From assembly GCF_041261445.1 (NCBI RefSeq), contig NZ_JBGCCU010000021.1, forward strand, positions 62,001-126,000: a stretch of 64,000 nt of DNA. The letters are read 5' to 3'. Below are positions 49,738-57,811 of the stretch, one piece after another. The translations under genes and the position numbers were made by a program. Under the pieces are notes generated by a model. That model was given only the letters and a program-made list of their open reading frames with translations. It made no database searches and was not told the origin of the DNA. Position 1 is the stretch's first letter. Every line of letters starts with the position of its first letter. This DNA is from Catenulispora sp. EB89 (GTDB lineage: Bacteria > Actinomycetota > Actinomycetes > Streptomycetales > Catenulisporaceae).

Positions 49738-50754
49738 ATGATGGCCACATGTCCGGACGGACACCAGTCGGTCGCGACCGACTACTGCGACGAGTGCGGC
49801 CTGTCGATGGGCGCGCCGCTGGCGGCGCCGGGGAACTCGGCCCCGGCCGGCGGGCCGGCGGCGCACGGCTCGCCGTCCTTCGGCGCGGCCGGCGAGCCGT
49901 GTCCGAAGTGCCTGATGCCCCGGCAGGACGGCGACACGTTCTGCGAGGGCTGCGGCTTCCCGTTCGACGAGGAACAGAGCAGCGACACGCTCGACGAGCC
50001 CGAGCTGGACATCGAGGCCGAGCTGCGCAAGGCCGAGAAGGCCCAGCGGGCGGCCGAGGAGGCGGCGCGCGAGGCGGCGGCGCGGGGCGGCGGCGGTCAG
50101 GGTGTTCAGGGCGGCCAGGGCGGCCAGACCGGCCCGGTCGCGCGCGGTGTAGCCACCGGGGCGAATCAGGGCTCGCAGACCGATCCGGGCAGCGGGCGGA
50201 CCGGTTCGACCGGGCAGAACGGCCAGGTTCAGGGCGGCCAGGGCTTCCAGGGCGGCCAGGGCGGCCCGGCGAATCAGGGCTCGCAGGTCGTCGCGGACCC
50301 CGACCCGCTGGCCCGGACCGTCACCTCCGACCCGGGCGGCGCCTCGACCGCGGTCCAGTGGATCGCCATCGCCAGCGCCGACCGCGCGTACTACGACGCG
50401 GTGGTCGCCGAGGGCGAGATCGACCCCAACGCCTACCCGTTCCCGCCGTACTGCCCGGAACGCCAGTTCGAGCTCAAGGGCGACACGGTGCGCATCGGCC
50501 GCTCGGGCAAGCGCGGGACCGTCGACATCGACCTGACCGGCCCGCCGAGCGACCCCGGCGTCTCGCACCTGCACGCGGTGCTCCAGCACCGCCCCGACGG
50601 CGGCTGGCAGGTGGTGGACCTGGAGTCGATGAACGGCACCGTGCTCAACGACGACACCGCCCCGATCCCGGCGAACCAGGCCTTCCCGGTCGAGGCCGGG
50701 TATCGCATCCATGTCGGGGTGTGGACGACACTCACGCTGATCCAGCTCACCTGA
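49738..50754 (+). CDS. FHA-domain protein with N-terminal zinc ribbons
   Basis: The 338-residue protein has two ribbons (C5...C16/C19 with a histidine nearby, and C60/C63/C73/C76) and a charged coiled coil (about 95-115). A Gln/Gly-rich low-complexity linker (about 116-183) with repeats leads to an FHA domain (about 220-335), with RIGRSGKRG, the SDPGVSHLHAVL phosphothreonine-binding block and a MNGTVLND asparagine. It is a candidate reader of PknG-phosphorylated proteins. It lacks the ETTS-type phosphorylation site of mycobacterial GarA, so it is not a simple GarA equivalent. Confidence 0.9.
   Translation: MMATCPDGHQSVATDYCDECGLSMGAPLAAPGNSAPAGGPAAHGSPSFGAAGEPCPKCLMPRQDGDTFCEGCGFPFDEEQSSDTLDEPELDIEAELRKAEKAQRAAEEAAREAAARGGGGQGVQGGQGGQTGPVARGVATGANQGSQTDPGSGRTGSTGQNGQVQGGQGFQGGQGGPANQGSQVVADPDPLARTVTSDPGGASTAVQWIAIASADRAYYDAVVAEGEIDPNAYPFPPYCPERQFELKGDTVRIGRSGKRGTVDIDLTGPPSDPGVSHLHAVLQHRPDGGWQVVDLESMNGTVLNDDTAPIPANQAFPVEAGYRIHVGVWTTLTLIQLT
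50161..50286 (+). repeat. Direct repeat in the FHA-protein linker
   Basis: An exact 18-bp sequence starts at 50161 and at 50269 (108 bases = 36 codons apart), within a run of CAGGGCGGC-type units coding Gly/Gln. The linker length is probably variable between strains. Confidence 0.6.
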
Positions 50755-50823
50755 CAGCAGCGCCCGCGACGAGCGGGAGGGAACCCGGCCGAACCACGAC
50801 GGCCCCCGATACGTGCCACCAGT

Positions 50824-50840
50824 GGAGGACAAAGTCCTCC
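50824..50840 (+). promoter_or_regulatory. Inverted repeat upstream of the repeat-lipoprotein gene
   Basis: GGAGGAC AAA GTCCTCC: perfect 7-bp arms, 23 bases before the ATG at 50864. It could be a leader hairpin or an operator. Confidence 0.4.
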
Positions 50841-50863
50841 GCGGAGCCGAAAGGGGCACGAAA

Positions 50864-51469
50864 ATGTCGAAGCCGGGATTCCCTCCCACCGCCCGCGTGG
50901 CCGGGGCCGTGTCGGCGGTGGCGCTGCTCGCCCTGGCGGCGGCCTGTTCCTCCTCCTCGGGAAAGAGCAGCAGTCCGTCGTCGAGCGCCCCGTCGAGCTC
51001 GTCGGGTTCGTCCAGCTCGCCAAGCATGTCCAGCACCTCGGGCACCACCGTGAACAGCGGTTCGGCGAGTGTCAACGGGACGCAGACCATGGTGCTCACC
51101 GCACCGGACGGCCACACGCTCTACTACTTCACCCCGGACACCGCCGGCGGCAAGCCGACGTGTACCGGCAGCTGTGCCGCGACCTGGCCGGCGCTGACGG
51201 CGGCCAGTCCCACCGAGGCCACCGCAGCCAAGGGCACGCTGACGGTGGTGAGCGGCCAGGTGGTCTATAACGGTCACCCGCTGTACGAGTTCACCGGTGA
51301 CAGCGCCGCCGGACAGGCGAACGGCGAGGGCAGCGGCGGCACGTGGTACGTCGCCACCCCGACCCTGGCGACCGGGGCCGGCCCGGGCACCACGACGCCG
51401 TCCAACCCGTCCAGTCCTTCTGCCCCCTCCACTTCGGGTGGGAGCGGCGGCGGCGGTTACGGCTACTGA
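50864..51469 (+). CDS. Lipoprotein with secreted-repeat (COG4315-like) domains
   Basis: The 201-residue protein has a signal peptide and lipobox (LAAAC, Cys28), then a Ser-rich stalk. Residues about 68-155 carry two copies of the short secreted repeat of unknown function: TLYYFTPDTAGGKPTCTGSCAATWPAL and PLYEFTGDSAAGQANGEGSGGTWYV. The tail is Ser/Pro/Gly. It sits outside the membrane; related proteins are suspected in electron transfer or cell-wall association without proof. ATG 50864 is chosen since the signal peptide starts there; an upstream in-frame ATG at 50813 adds 17 residues. Confidence 0.85.
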   Translation: MSKPGFPPTARVAGAVSAVALLALAAACSSSSGKSSSPSSSAPSSSSGSSSSPSMSSTSGTTVNSGSASVNGTQTMVLTAPDGHTLYYFTPDTAGGKPTCTGSCAATWPALTAASPTEATAAKGTLTVVSGQVVYNGHPLYEFTGDSAAGQANGEGSGGTWYVATPTLATGAGPGTTTPSNPSSPSAPSTSGGSGGGGYGY

Positions 51470-51502
51470 GCCGTCAGTGCTGTCGGTGCTGTCAGTGTGC
51501 TG

Positions 51503-51598
51503 TCACTTGTCGCGCTTGCGGACGGTGTCCACCCACAGTACGGCCCCTCCGGCCGCCGCGAGCACGATCAGGATGATGCCGAAGACGGTCCCGTTCAT
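51503..51598 (-). CDS. Possible 31-residue single-helix membrane peptide
   Basis: Starting at ATG 51598 the peptide is MNGTVFGIILIVLAAAGG... followed by VLWVDTVRKRDK: one hydrophobic helix and a positive cytoplasmic tail. AGGGGAG, a good ribosome site, is 13 bases upstream, but it lies in the 3' arm of the hairpin at 51610-51649, so translation may depend on that structure. No homologue is recognised. It could be a chance reading frame; the clean helix and positive-tail topology argue for a real gene. Confidence 0.45.
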   Translation of the reverse strand: MNGTVFGIILIVLAAAGGAVLWVDTVRKRDK

Positions 51599-51609
51599 GA
51601 AAAACAGCG

Positions 51610-51649
51610 CTCCCCTCTCGCTACCCGAACCACGGTAGCGACAGGGGAG
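51610..51649 (-). terminator. Intrinsic terminator with T run after the glycosidase-like gene
   Basis: Two 16-base arms (one mismatch, 8-nt loop), followed on the minus strand by a TTTTT run. It lies 23 bases beyond the stop of the gene at 51673-53559 and contains the ribosome site of the small frame downstream. Confidence 0.75.
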
Positions 51650-51672
51650 TCGGAGAGCGAGCGAGCTTTCGG

Positions 51673-53559
51673 TTAACGGCTGTACACGGCTACGAAGTCG
51701 CGTTCCTCGGTGGAGAAGTACCGCTGCCCGGTCCGGGCGAAGTCCAGCAGTTTCGTCGAGGTCGGATCCCCGGTGCCGTTGGGGTTCGCGGCGTAGGTCA
51801 TGTAGGACACCCACTCCTGGTTGATGTCCAGCTCCATGCCGCGCACCGCGCCGGCCCGCTGCAACAGCTCGGCCAGCGTGCGCACCGACAGGGCCGGGCC
51901 GATCGCGTAGACCACGTTGCCGTCGGCGGTGACGCCGATCCCGGAGCGCCACACGAAGTAGGCGTTCTTGACCGTGACGCCCCACAGCTTCTTGTCGTCG
52001 CTGTCCACGCTCGGGTTGACCTGGCCGTTGTCCACCAGCAGCTGCAGGTTCTGCCGGACGCCGACCACGTTCGGGTCCATCTGCAGGCCGGGGCCGGAGT
52101 TCCAGGACCCGACGTTCATCGTGCCGTCCTTGTAGAACACCTCCGAGGCCTGGCCGGGCACCAGCGTGCCGTAGGTCTTGCCGTTGAGGTAGAAACCGCC
52201 GTGCGCGTCGTTCGGGTTCAGCAGGAACGCGCCGTTCCAGGTCGCGATCAGGTTCTTGAGCTGGTCCCCGGCCAGGTGGTCGGTCTGGTTGTAGCCGGCC
52301 GTGCCGGGCTGCTGGGAGCCGGGGTGCAGGACGAAGCTGGCGTGCTTCTGGTCCATCCACGACACCGCCGACAGGTACTCCAGGTGCTGCGGGTCCGAGC
52401 GCAGCTTCGCGGTCTGGATCACCGGCACGCCGTTCACCACGACCGCGGGGGACCAGTCGCCCTCGCCGGGCGCCGGGTTCGGCACGAACGGCTTCATCGG
52501 CGGCAGCACGTGCTCGTTCTTGGCCAGCGTCGGCGTCGCCGAGGGCGGGGCCAGGTCGGCCAGCTGCTGCGGGGACAGGTTGCCGCCGGTCTTGGGCTTG
52601 TTGTTCTGGTACTGCTGGTTCTCCATCCAGGTCACGGCCCAGCCCATGCCGTGCCCGCGGGCCCATTCGGCCACCCGCGCCTGGTTGCTCATGTTGCCCG
52701 GGGCGCTCAGCGCGCCGTAGAGCGAGTAGCTGGTCATGAAGACGAACACGGCCAGGACCGCGGCGACGCTGCGGAAGATCGTCTTGCGGCGGCGGCGCTG
52801 GGCCGGGGAGAGCCGGTCCTTGCGGCGGCTGCCCGCGCGCCGGCGGCCGCGGCCGCCGCGCTCGCCGTCCAGGGCGTCCGGGTCGTCGGTCTCGGGGCCG
52901 TCGTCCCCGTCGTACCCGGCGTAGCCCTCCTGGAAGCTGGAGGAGAACTCGTCCTGGTCCGGGCCCTGGGAGTAGCCGTTGGGCTGGGGCCGCGGGCCGG
53001 GGACCCCGGCCGGACGCAGATCCTCAGGGTTTTGAGGGACCCGGCGCCGGGTCCCGCGCGGGACGTGGGTCTCCTCGGCGGTCCGCATCTCCTGCGTCGC
53101 GCGGTCCACGCGCTGGAAGCTCGGGCTCTGCTGGTAGCTCGGCGGCTGCTGCGCGTAGCCGGCCTGCGGACGCCCCGCCTGCGGCGGATAGCCGGGCTGC
53201 GGGTATCCGCCCTGCTGGAGGTCCGGGCGTGGCTGCTGGCTCGGATCGCGCGGGTCCCGGGGCGCGCGCGGCCGGCCGGGGTCGCGCGGATCGCGCGGAT
53301 CGCGCTGCTGTCCGCCGCGCGGATCGCGGGCCTGCGGGCGCTGCGGGTACTGGGGAGCTTGAGCGGCCTGAGGGGCCTGAGGGTTGGAGTAGTCGTCCCA
53401 CGGCGTCGGCTCCGCCGGGGGCCCCTGGCGGGGGTCCTGCGGGGGCCGGGGCCGCGGTACATCACGGCTGCGGGGCGGTCCCTGCGGCCGGTCCGGCCGC
53501 GGAGGAACCCCGCGTCCCGGATAGCCGTCGCCGGTCCTTCCCGTCGGTGCCGGTGTCAT
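51673..53559 (-). CDS. Membrane-anchored phosphodiester glycosidase-like protein (DUF2233)
   Basis: The 628-residue protein has a ~265-residue cytoplasmic region rich in Pro, Gln, Arg and Asp (DPRDPRDP and similar), with a basic end RRKDRLSPAQRRRRK. One membrane helix follows (SVAAVLAVFVFMTSYSLYG, about 268-288). The external domain has AWNGAFLLNPNDAHGGFYLNGKTYG-type blocks (here ATWNGAFLL...), GIGVTADGNVVYAIGPALS and ELDINQEWVSYMTY, as in NAGPA/DUF2233 phosphodiester glycosidases. The catalytic role in this subfamily is unproved. The gene is transcribed toward a strong terminator. Confidence 0.82.
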   Translation of the reverse strand: MTPAPTGRTGDGYPGRGVPPRPDRPQGPPRSRDVPRPRPPQDPRQGPPAEPTPWDDYSNPQAPQAAQAPQYPQRPQARDPRGGQQRDPRDPRDPGRPRAPRDPRDPSQQPRPDLQQGGYPQPGYPPQAGRPQAGYAQQPPSYQQSPSFQRVDRATQEMRTAEETHVPRGTRRRVPQNPEDLRPAGVPGPRPQPNGYSQGPDQDEFSSSFQEGYAGYDGDDGPETDDPDALDGERGGRGRRRAGSRRKDRLSPAQRRRRKTIFRSVAAVLAVFVFMTSYSLYGALSAPGNMSNQARVAEWARGHGMGWAVTWMENQQYQNNKPKTGGNLSPQQLADLAPPSATPTLAKNEHVLPPMKPFVPNPAPGEGDWSPAVVVNGVPVIQTAKLRSDPQHLEYLSAVSWMDQKHASFVLHPGSQQPGTAGYNQTDHLAGDQLKNLIATWNGAFLLNPNDAHGGFYLNGKTYGTLVPGQASEVFYKDGTMNVGSWNSGPGLQMDPNVVGVRQNLQLLVDNGQVNPSVDSDDKKLWGVTVKNAYFVWRSGIGVTADGNVVYAIGPALSVRTLAELLQRAGAVRGMELDINQEWVSYMTYAANPNGTGDPTSTKLLDFARTGQRYFSTEERDFVAVYSR

Positions 53560-53709
53560 CCACGATCCTCTCAGTCCGGTCCCCGATCCAGCCTCAGAGT
53601 ATGGCCATTCATTGATGGGTACCGCCAGCTTGCCAACAATTCCCTGCGCTTCTCAGACGCGTGGCAACCCCGGGGCGGTTGCGGAGCAAGAGGGCGAAAG
53701 CGACGTGTC

Positions 53710-54615
53710 CTACATCACGCGCGAACGGAGCCGGCGGAGCATCCGGGCATCGGCGAAACCGACCGCGCGGGCCGCCGCTTCCACCGTCTCCCCATGTCCG
53801 ATCAGGTGTTCGGCCCGTTCCACGCGCAGCGTCTGCTGGTAGCGCAGCGGAGTCATCCCGGTGCTCTCCACGAACTGCCGGGTCAGCGTGCGCTCGCTGA
53901 CGCCGCCGGCGCGGGCCAGATCGGCCAGGCGCAAAGGTTCGGCAAAATCCGTGTCGATCCGGTCCTGCGCGCGGTGCACGGCGTCGCGCAGGTGCCAGCG
54001 GTGCCGCAGCATCGCACTGTCCTGGGACTCCTCGCCGGAGCGGCGCGCGTAGACCACCATGTCCCGGGCGACCCGCGCCGCCGCGGCCGGGCCGTGGCGC
54101 TCGGCGACCAGGTGCAGCGCGAGGTCGATGCCGCTGGCGATGCCGGCGGAGGTCACCACCCGGCTGTCGGCGACGTAGACCACGTCGCGCTCGACGCGGG
54201 CCCGGGGGTAGCGCGCGGCGAGCTCGTCCTGCAGGTCGTGGTGCGTGGTGCAGCGCCGGTCGGTCAGCAGCCCGGCCTGGCCCAGCACGTCGGCGCCGGA
54301 GCACACGCTGGCCACGGTGCCGCCGGCGCGGTGGTGCTCGACCAGCCGGGCCAGCAGCTCGCGGCCCGGGCGCGGGCTGCCCTTGAGCGTGGGCGAGCGC
54401 CAGCCCGGGACCAGCACGAGGTCCTCCGGGCCGGCGCCGGGCCAGTCGGTCTCGGCGCGCAGCCGGACGCCCTGCGCGGTCTCGATGTCTTCCTGCTCGG
54501 CGTAGTACCGCAGCTCGTACGGGAACCCGAGATCATCGGCGGTGGAGAACACCTGGGCCGGACCGGACAGGTCCAGCAGGTGCAGGCGCGGGATGAGCAG
54601 GAAGACGACCTTCAC
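53710..54615 (-). CDS. GlxA-family transcriptional regulator (DJ-1/PfpI + AraC)
   Basis: The 301-residue protein has an N-terminal class I amidotransferase-like domain (about 1-185; VASVCSGADVLGQAGLL has the conserved nucleophile-elbow Cys). A C-terminal AraC DNA-binding domain (about 205-300) reads LRLADLARAGGVSERTLTRQFVESTGMTPLRYQQTLRVERAEHLI. Such regulators sense small metabolites (amines, aldehydes, nitriles). GTG 54615 lies 7 bases after the hydrolase stop, so both genes form one operon; the hydrolase may act on the effector. Confidence 0.9.
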   Translation of the reverse strand: MKVVFLLIPRLHLLDLSGPAQVFSTADDLGFPYELRYYAEQEDIETAQGVRLRAETDWPGAGPEDLVLVPGWRSPTLKGSPRPGRELLARLVEHHRAGGTVASVCSGADVLGQAGLLTDRRCTTHHDLQDELAARYPRARVERDVVYVADSRVVTSAGIASGIDLALHLVAERHGPAAAARVARDMVVYARRSGEESQDSAMLRHRWHLRDAVHRAQDRIDTDFAEPLRLADLARAGGVSERTLTRQFVESTGMTPLRYQQTLRVERAEHLIGHGETVEAAARAVGFADARMLRRLRSRVM

Positions 54616-54622
54616 AATCCGG

Positions 54623-55240
54623 TCAGCCTACCCGGCTGTCCGCCAGGGCGCCCGCGCCGACCACCTCGTCCACCGTCGCGACGGTCGCGAAGCGCTTGGC
54701 GAGCGCGAAGACGGTGCGCTCCACGACCGCCGCGGCCGGTAGCGTGCGCGGGTCGGCCAGCAGCTGCTCGGGGGTCAGGTCCTCCGGCGCGTCCGGGTGC
54801 GGGATCGGGTTGGTCGCGGTCGCGTCGACCACGAACGTCACCTGGTAGCCCAGGTCGGAGCCCAGGCGCGCGGTGGTCTCGCAGCACTGCTCGGTGCGGA
54901 TGCCGCAGATCGCCAGCTCGCCGACGCCCTGCTCGGTGAGCAGCTGCTGCAGGTTGGTGGTGGTGAACGCGTTGTGGGAGGTCTTGCGGATCTGGGGCTC
55001 GCCGGCGGCCGGCTCGCGCAGGCCGTCCAGGTAGCGGACGTGGCCGGACTCCGGGTCGAAGGCGCCGCCGCTGCCGGGCTCCTGGTGCAGGACCCAGACC
55101 ACCAGGTCGCCCTGCTCGCGGGCGTGGTCGACCAGGCGGTTGACGTCGTCCGCGATGTCGGGGTTGTCGATGAGGGCCCACAGGGGGCGGGAACGGAAGG
55201 ACTCCTGGACATCGATCACGATGAGGGCTCGCTGTGTCAT
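54623..55240 (-). CDS. Isochorismatase-like cysteine hydrolase
   Basis: The 205-residue protein starts ALIVIDVQESF (catalytic Asp9 region). It has a KTSHNAFTTTNL lysine segment and the nucleophile cysteine in ICGIRTEQCCETTARLGSDLGY, with VVDATAT following. The Asp-Lys-Cys triad is thus present. Family members hydrolyse amides such as nicotinamide or N-carbamoyl compounds. It is co-transcribed with a GlxA-type regulator. Confidence 0.9.
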   Translation of the reverse strand: MTQRALIVIDVQESFRSRPLWALIDNPDIADDVNRLVDHAREQGDLVVWVLHQEPGSGGAFDPESGHVRYLDGLREPAAGEPQIRKTSHNAFTTTNLQQLLTEQGVGELAICGIRTEQCCETTARLGSDLGYQVTFVVDATATNPIPHPDAPEDLTPEQLLADPRTLPAAAVVERTVFALAKRFATVATVDEVVGAGALADSRVG

Positions 55241-55445
55241 GCCCTCTACGATCGCGGTCCGGCCGGGCGCGCGGCAGACCCGTTCCGGCCCAGCTGCGGA
55301 ACGATCCGGTCAGGATGCCCGGGGTGCCCGCGATCCCGATCAACATCTGCGGCTCAACAGTGGTTCATCGTGAAGTCGCTTTCAAGGCCTTGATTACGCC
55401 CGATTTGATCCCGTTTTGTGGGCATTCCGAGGTGACGGTTCGATA

Positions 55446-55461
55446 ACTGGTCTATACCTGA
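55446..55461. promoter_or_regulatory. DasR-like (GntR) operator, copy 1
   Basis: ACTGGTCTATACCTGA resembles the DasR site consensus ACTGGTCTAGACCACT as I recall it; the left half-site TGGTCTA is perfect. Confidence 0.6.
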
Positions 55462-55467
55462 GGACCG

Positions 55468-55483
55468 TCTGGTCTATACCGCC
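55468..55483. promoter_or_regulatory. DasR-like (GntR) operator, copy 2
   Basis: TCTGGTCTATACCGCC repeats CTGGTCTATACC of the first site exactly, with centres 22 bp (two helical turns) apart, suggesting side-by-side dimer binding upstream of the transporter operon. Confidence 0.6.
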
Positions 55484-55563
55484 GGGCCAAACGTGATTAG
55501 CGTGTCCCAGCGTCACGACCTGTAGTCCCCAACCCTCACCCTTCCTACAAAGGTGGATCCCAG

Positions 55564-56850
55564 GTGAAGCGTCTCGCCACTATCGCTGCGACCGGTCTGG
55601 CCGCGGCTCTCGCCCTGTCGGCCTGCTCGTCCAGCAAGTCCTCGTCGTCCGGCTCGAACAGCGGCAGCTCCTCCAAGCCGGTCACCATCACGCTGCTCGC
55701 CCCGAACTACGGCAGCACTCCGACCGACGACACCAAGCTCTACTGGCAGGGCATCATCAACGCCTTCCAGGCCAAGTACCCGAACGTCAAGGTCGACCTG
55801 CAGATGGCGACCTGGGACAACCTGGCCACCAAGCTGACCACGGCGGTCCAGAACAACGACGCCCCGGACCTGTTCGAGGGCGGCGGCTACGCCGACGTCG
55901 CGGCGCAGGGCCTGCTGTACAAGGCCTCGGACATCGTCTCGCCGCAGACCGTGAGCAACCTGATCCCGCACGTGGCCCAGCTCGGCCAGACCAAGGGCCA
56001 GGACGGCACCCAGGCCCAGTACGGCATCCCGTTCACCACCTCGACCCGCGCGCTGTTCTACAACACCGCGCTGTTCCAGCAGGCCGGCATCACCGCGGCG
56101 CCGCAGACCTGGGCCGACGTGGCCGCCGACGCCGCCAAGATCAAGGGGATCGGCAAGACCGGCTTCGGCCTCCCGCTGGGCTCCGAGGAGGCGCAGGCCG
56201 AGACCTACCTGTGGTTCCTGGGCAACGGCGGCGGCTACAAGGACGCCTCGGGCGCGTGGGCGATCAACTCCCCGCAGAACGTCCAGACCTTCCAGTGGCT
56301 GACCGACAACCTGGTCAAGCCCGGTTTGACCGAGTCCGACCCGGCCACCAAGTCCCGCACCGACCTGTGGAAGGACTTCGCGGCCGGCAACACGGGCATG
56401 ATCAACGGCTCCCCGTCGCTGCTCCCGATCCTCAAGGAGGGGACCATCGGCAGCAACTGGAAGGCCACCGCGATCCCCGGCAAGTCCGGCCCGGTCACCT
56501 CGCCGCTCGGCGTCGCCGACTTCATCGAGGCCTTCAACACCCACCCGGACCACAAGACCGCGATCGGCGAGTTCCTGGACTTCGCGCTGCAGAAGCAGTA
56601 CCAGGAGCAGTTCGACAACGAGTACGACCTGCTGCCGGCCACCCAGGACGCGGCGACCGACCTGTCGACGCAGAACCCGGCCCTGAAGCCGTTCATCGAC
56701 GCGCTGCCCTCGGCCGCCTGGTACCCGAGCTCGGACCCGAACTGGGACCCGGCCTCGCAGAAGGTCAAGGACATCGTCGGCAAGGCCGTGACTTCCGACC
56801 CGAAGGGCGTCCTGGACCAGATCCAGGCCGTCGCGACGGCGAAGAACTAA
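55564..56850 (+). CDS. Sugar ABC transporter substrate-binding lipoprotein
   Basis: The 428-residue protein has a lipobox LALSAC (Cys21), a Ser/Gly linker and a type 1 solute-binding domain. That domain contains VDLQMATWDNLATKLTTAVQNNDAPDLFEGGGYADV and RALFYNTALFQQAGITAAPQTWADV, plus aromatic residues expected in sugar binding. DasR-like sites upstream suggest an amino-sugar (GlcNAc/chitobiose) or related substrate. Comparison with recalled DasA shows only family-level similarity. GTG 55564 has an AAAGGTGG site. Confidence 0.9.
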   Translation: MKRLATIAATGLAAALALSACSSSKSSSSGSNSGSSSKPVTITLLAPNYGSTPTDDTKLYWQGIINAFQAKYPNVKVDLQMATWDNLATKLTTAVQNNDAPDLFEGGGYADVAAQGLLYKASDIVSPQTVSNLIPHVAQLGQTKGQDGTQAQYGIPFTTSTRALFYNTALFQQAGITAAPQTWADVAADAAKIKGIGKTGFGLPLGSEEAQAETYLWFLGNGGGYKDASGAWAINSPQNVQTFQWLTDNLVKPGLTESDPATKSRTDLWKDFAAGNTGMINGSPSLLPILKEGTIGSNWKATAIPGKSGPVTSPLGVADFIEAFNTHPDHKTAIGEFLDFALQKQYQEQFDNEYDLLPATQDAATDLSTQNPALKPFIDALPSAAWYPSSDPNWDPASQKVKDIVGKAVTSDPKGVLDQIQAVATAKN

Positions 56851-56872
56851 GGCAGTACGGGACGTCCCAGCG

Positions 56873-57811
56873 ATGACGACGCACACAGAGCGGGGCCGGC
56901 CAGCCCGGTCCCGCCCCTCCTCCGCCAGGTCGGTACTGTCCGGCCTGGCCCCGCTGGCCTGGATCGGCCCGGCGATCGCGCTGATCGCCTTCGCCGTGCT
57001 GTGGCCGGTGGTGAAGATGGTCCAGTCCTCGACCACGCACTGGTCGCGCTACGGCGTGAACCTGGGCTCCAACGGGACGGACAACTACAACAAGCTGTTC
57101 AAGGAACAGGACCTGAACGGTGTGCTGGAGCGCACCGGGATCTGGGTGGTGGTGGTCGTCACCGCCACGATGGTGATCTCGCTGGGCGTCGCGCAGCTGT
57201 TCAACAAGAAGTTCCCGGGACGCACCGTCGCGCGCTGGGCGCTCATCGCCCCGTGGGCGGCCTCGGTGATGATGACCTCGATCATCTTCAAGTGGATGCT
57301 CTACCCGGGCTACGGATTCATCAACCTGATCCTGAGCGACCTGGGCCTGGTGGACCGCAACAGCGCCACCGCGGACTGGCTGGGGCACTCCACCTCCGGG
57401 TTCATCTGGGAGATGGGCGTCGCGGTCTTCGTGTCGATCCCGTTCGCCAGCTACACCGTGATCGCCGGCCTGCAGACCGTCCCGGCCGAGGTCTACGAGG
57501 CGGCCAAGGTCGACGGCGCGTCCAAGGTGCGCACCTACTTCTCGGTCACGCTGCCGCTGCTGCGGCCGGCGCTGCTGGTGGCCACCGTCATCAACGTGAT
57601 GAACGTGTTCAACAGCTTCCCGATCATCTGGGAGATGACGCACGGCGGACCGGGCTACGACACCGCGACCACCACGGTCTTCATGTGGATCCTCAAGCGC
57701 CAGAACATCGGCGAGTCCGCGGCCCTGTCGGTGGTGAACTTCGCGCTGGTGATCGTGATCGTCTTCGCCTTCCTGAAGGTGAGTAAGTGGAACAGTGAGG
57801 TCGACGCATGA
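56873..57811 (+). CDS. Sugar ABC transporter permease (MalF-like)
   Basis: The 312-residue protein has six predicted helices, the first at about 30-50. The EAA motif VPAEVYEAAKVDGASKVRTYFSVTLPLLRP sits near residues 203-232. It starts 22 bases after the binding-protein stop and overlaps the second permease (ATGA). Confidence 0.92.
   Translation: MTTHTERGRPARSRPSSARSVLSGLAPLAWIGPAIALIAFAVLWPVVKMVQSSTTHWSRYGVNLGSNGTDNYNKLFKEQDLNGVLERTGIWVVVVVTATMVISLGVAQLFNKKFPGRTVARWALIAPWAASVMMTSIIFKWMLYPGYGFINLILSDLGLVDRNSATADWLGHSTSGFIWEMGVAVFVSIPFASYTVIAGLQTVPAEVYEAAKVDGASKVRTYFSVTLPLLRPALLVATVINVMNVFNSFPIIWEMTHGGPGYDTATTTVFMWILKRQNIGESAALSVVNFALVIVIVFAFLKVSKWNSEVDA

Larger units (their letters stand above)
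55241..55563. other. Control region of the second sugar ABC transporter
   Basis: No gene is seen. It separates the divergent hydrolase and transporter operons. It holds two DasR-like sites at 55446-55483, and an AAAGGTGG ribosome site at about 55547 before GTG 55564. No -35/-10 pair could be assigned with confidence. Confidence 0.6.

Noticed and set aside
57597-57610. ATGAACGTGTTCAA, resembling a KstR box
   Set aside because: It is inside a permease gene and encodes the conserved MNVFN stretch, with no promoter nearby.
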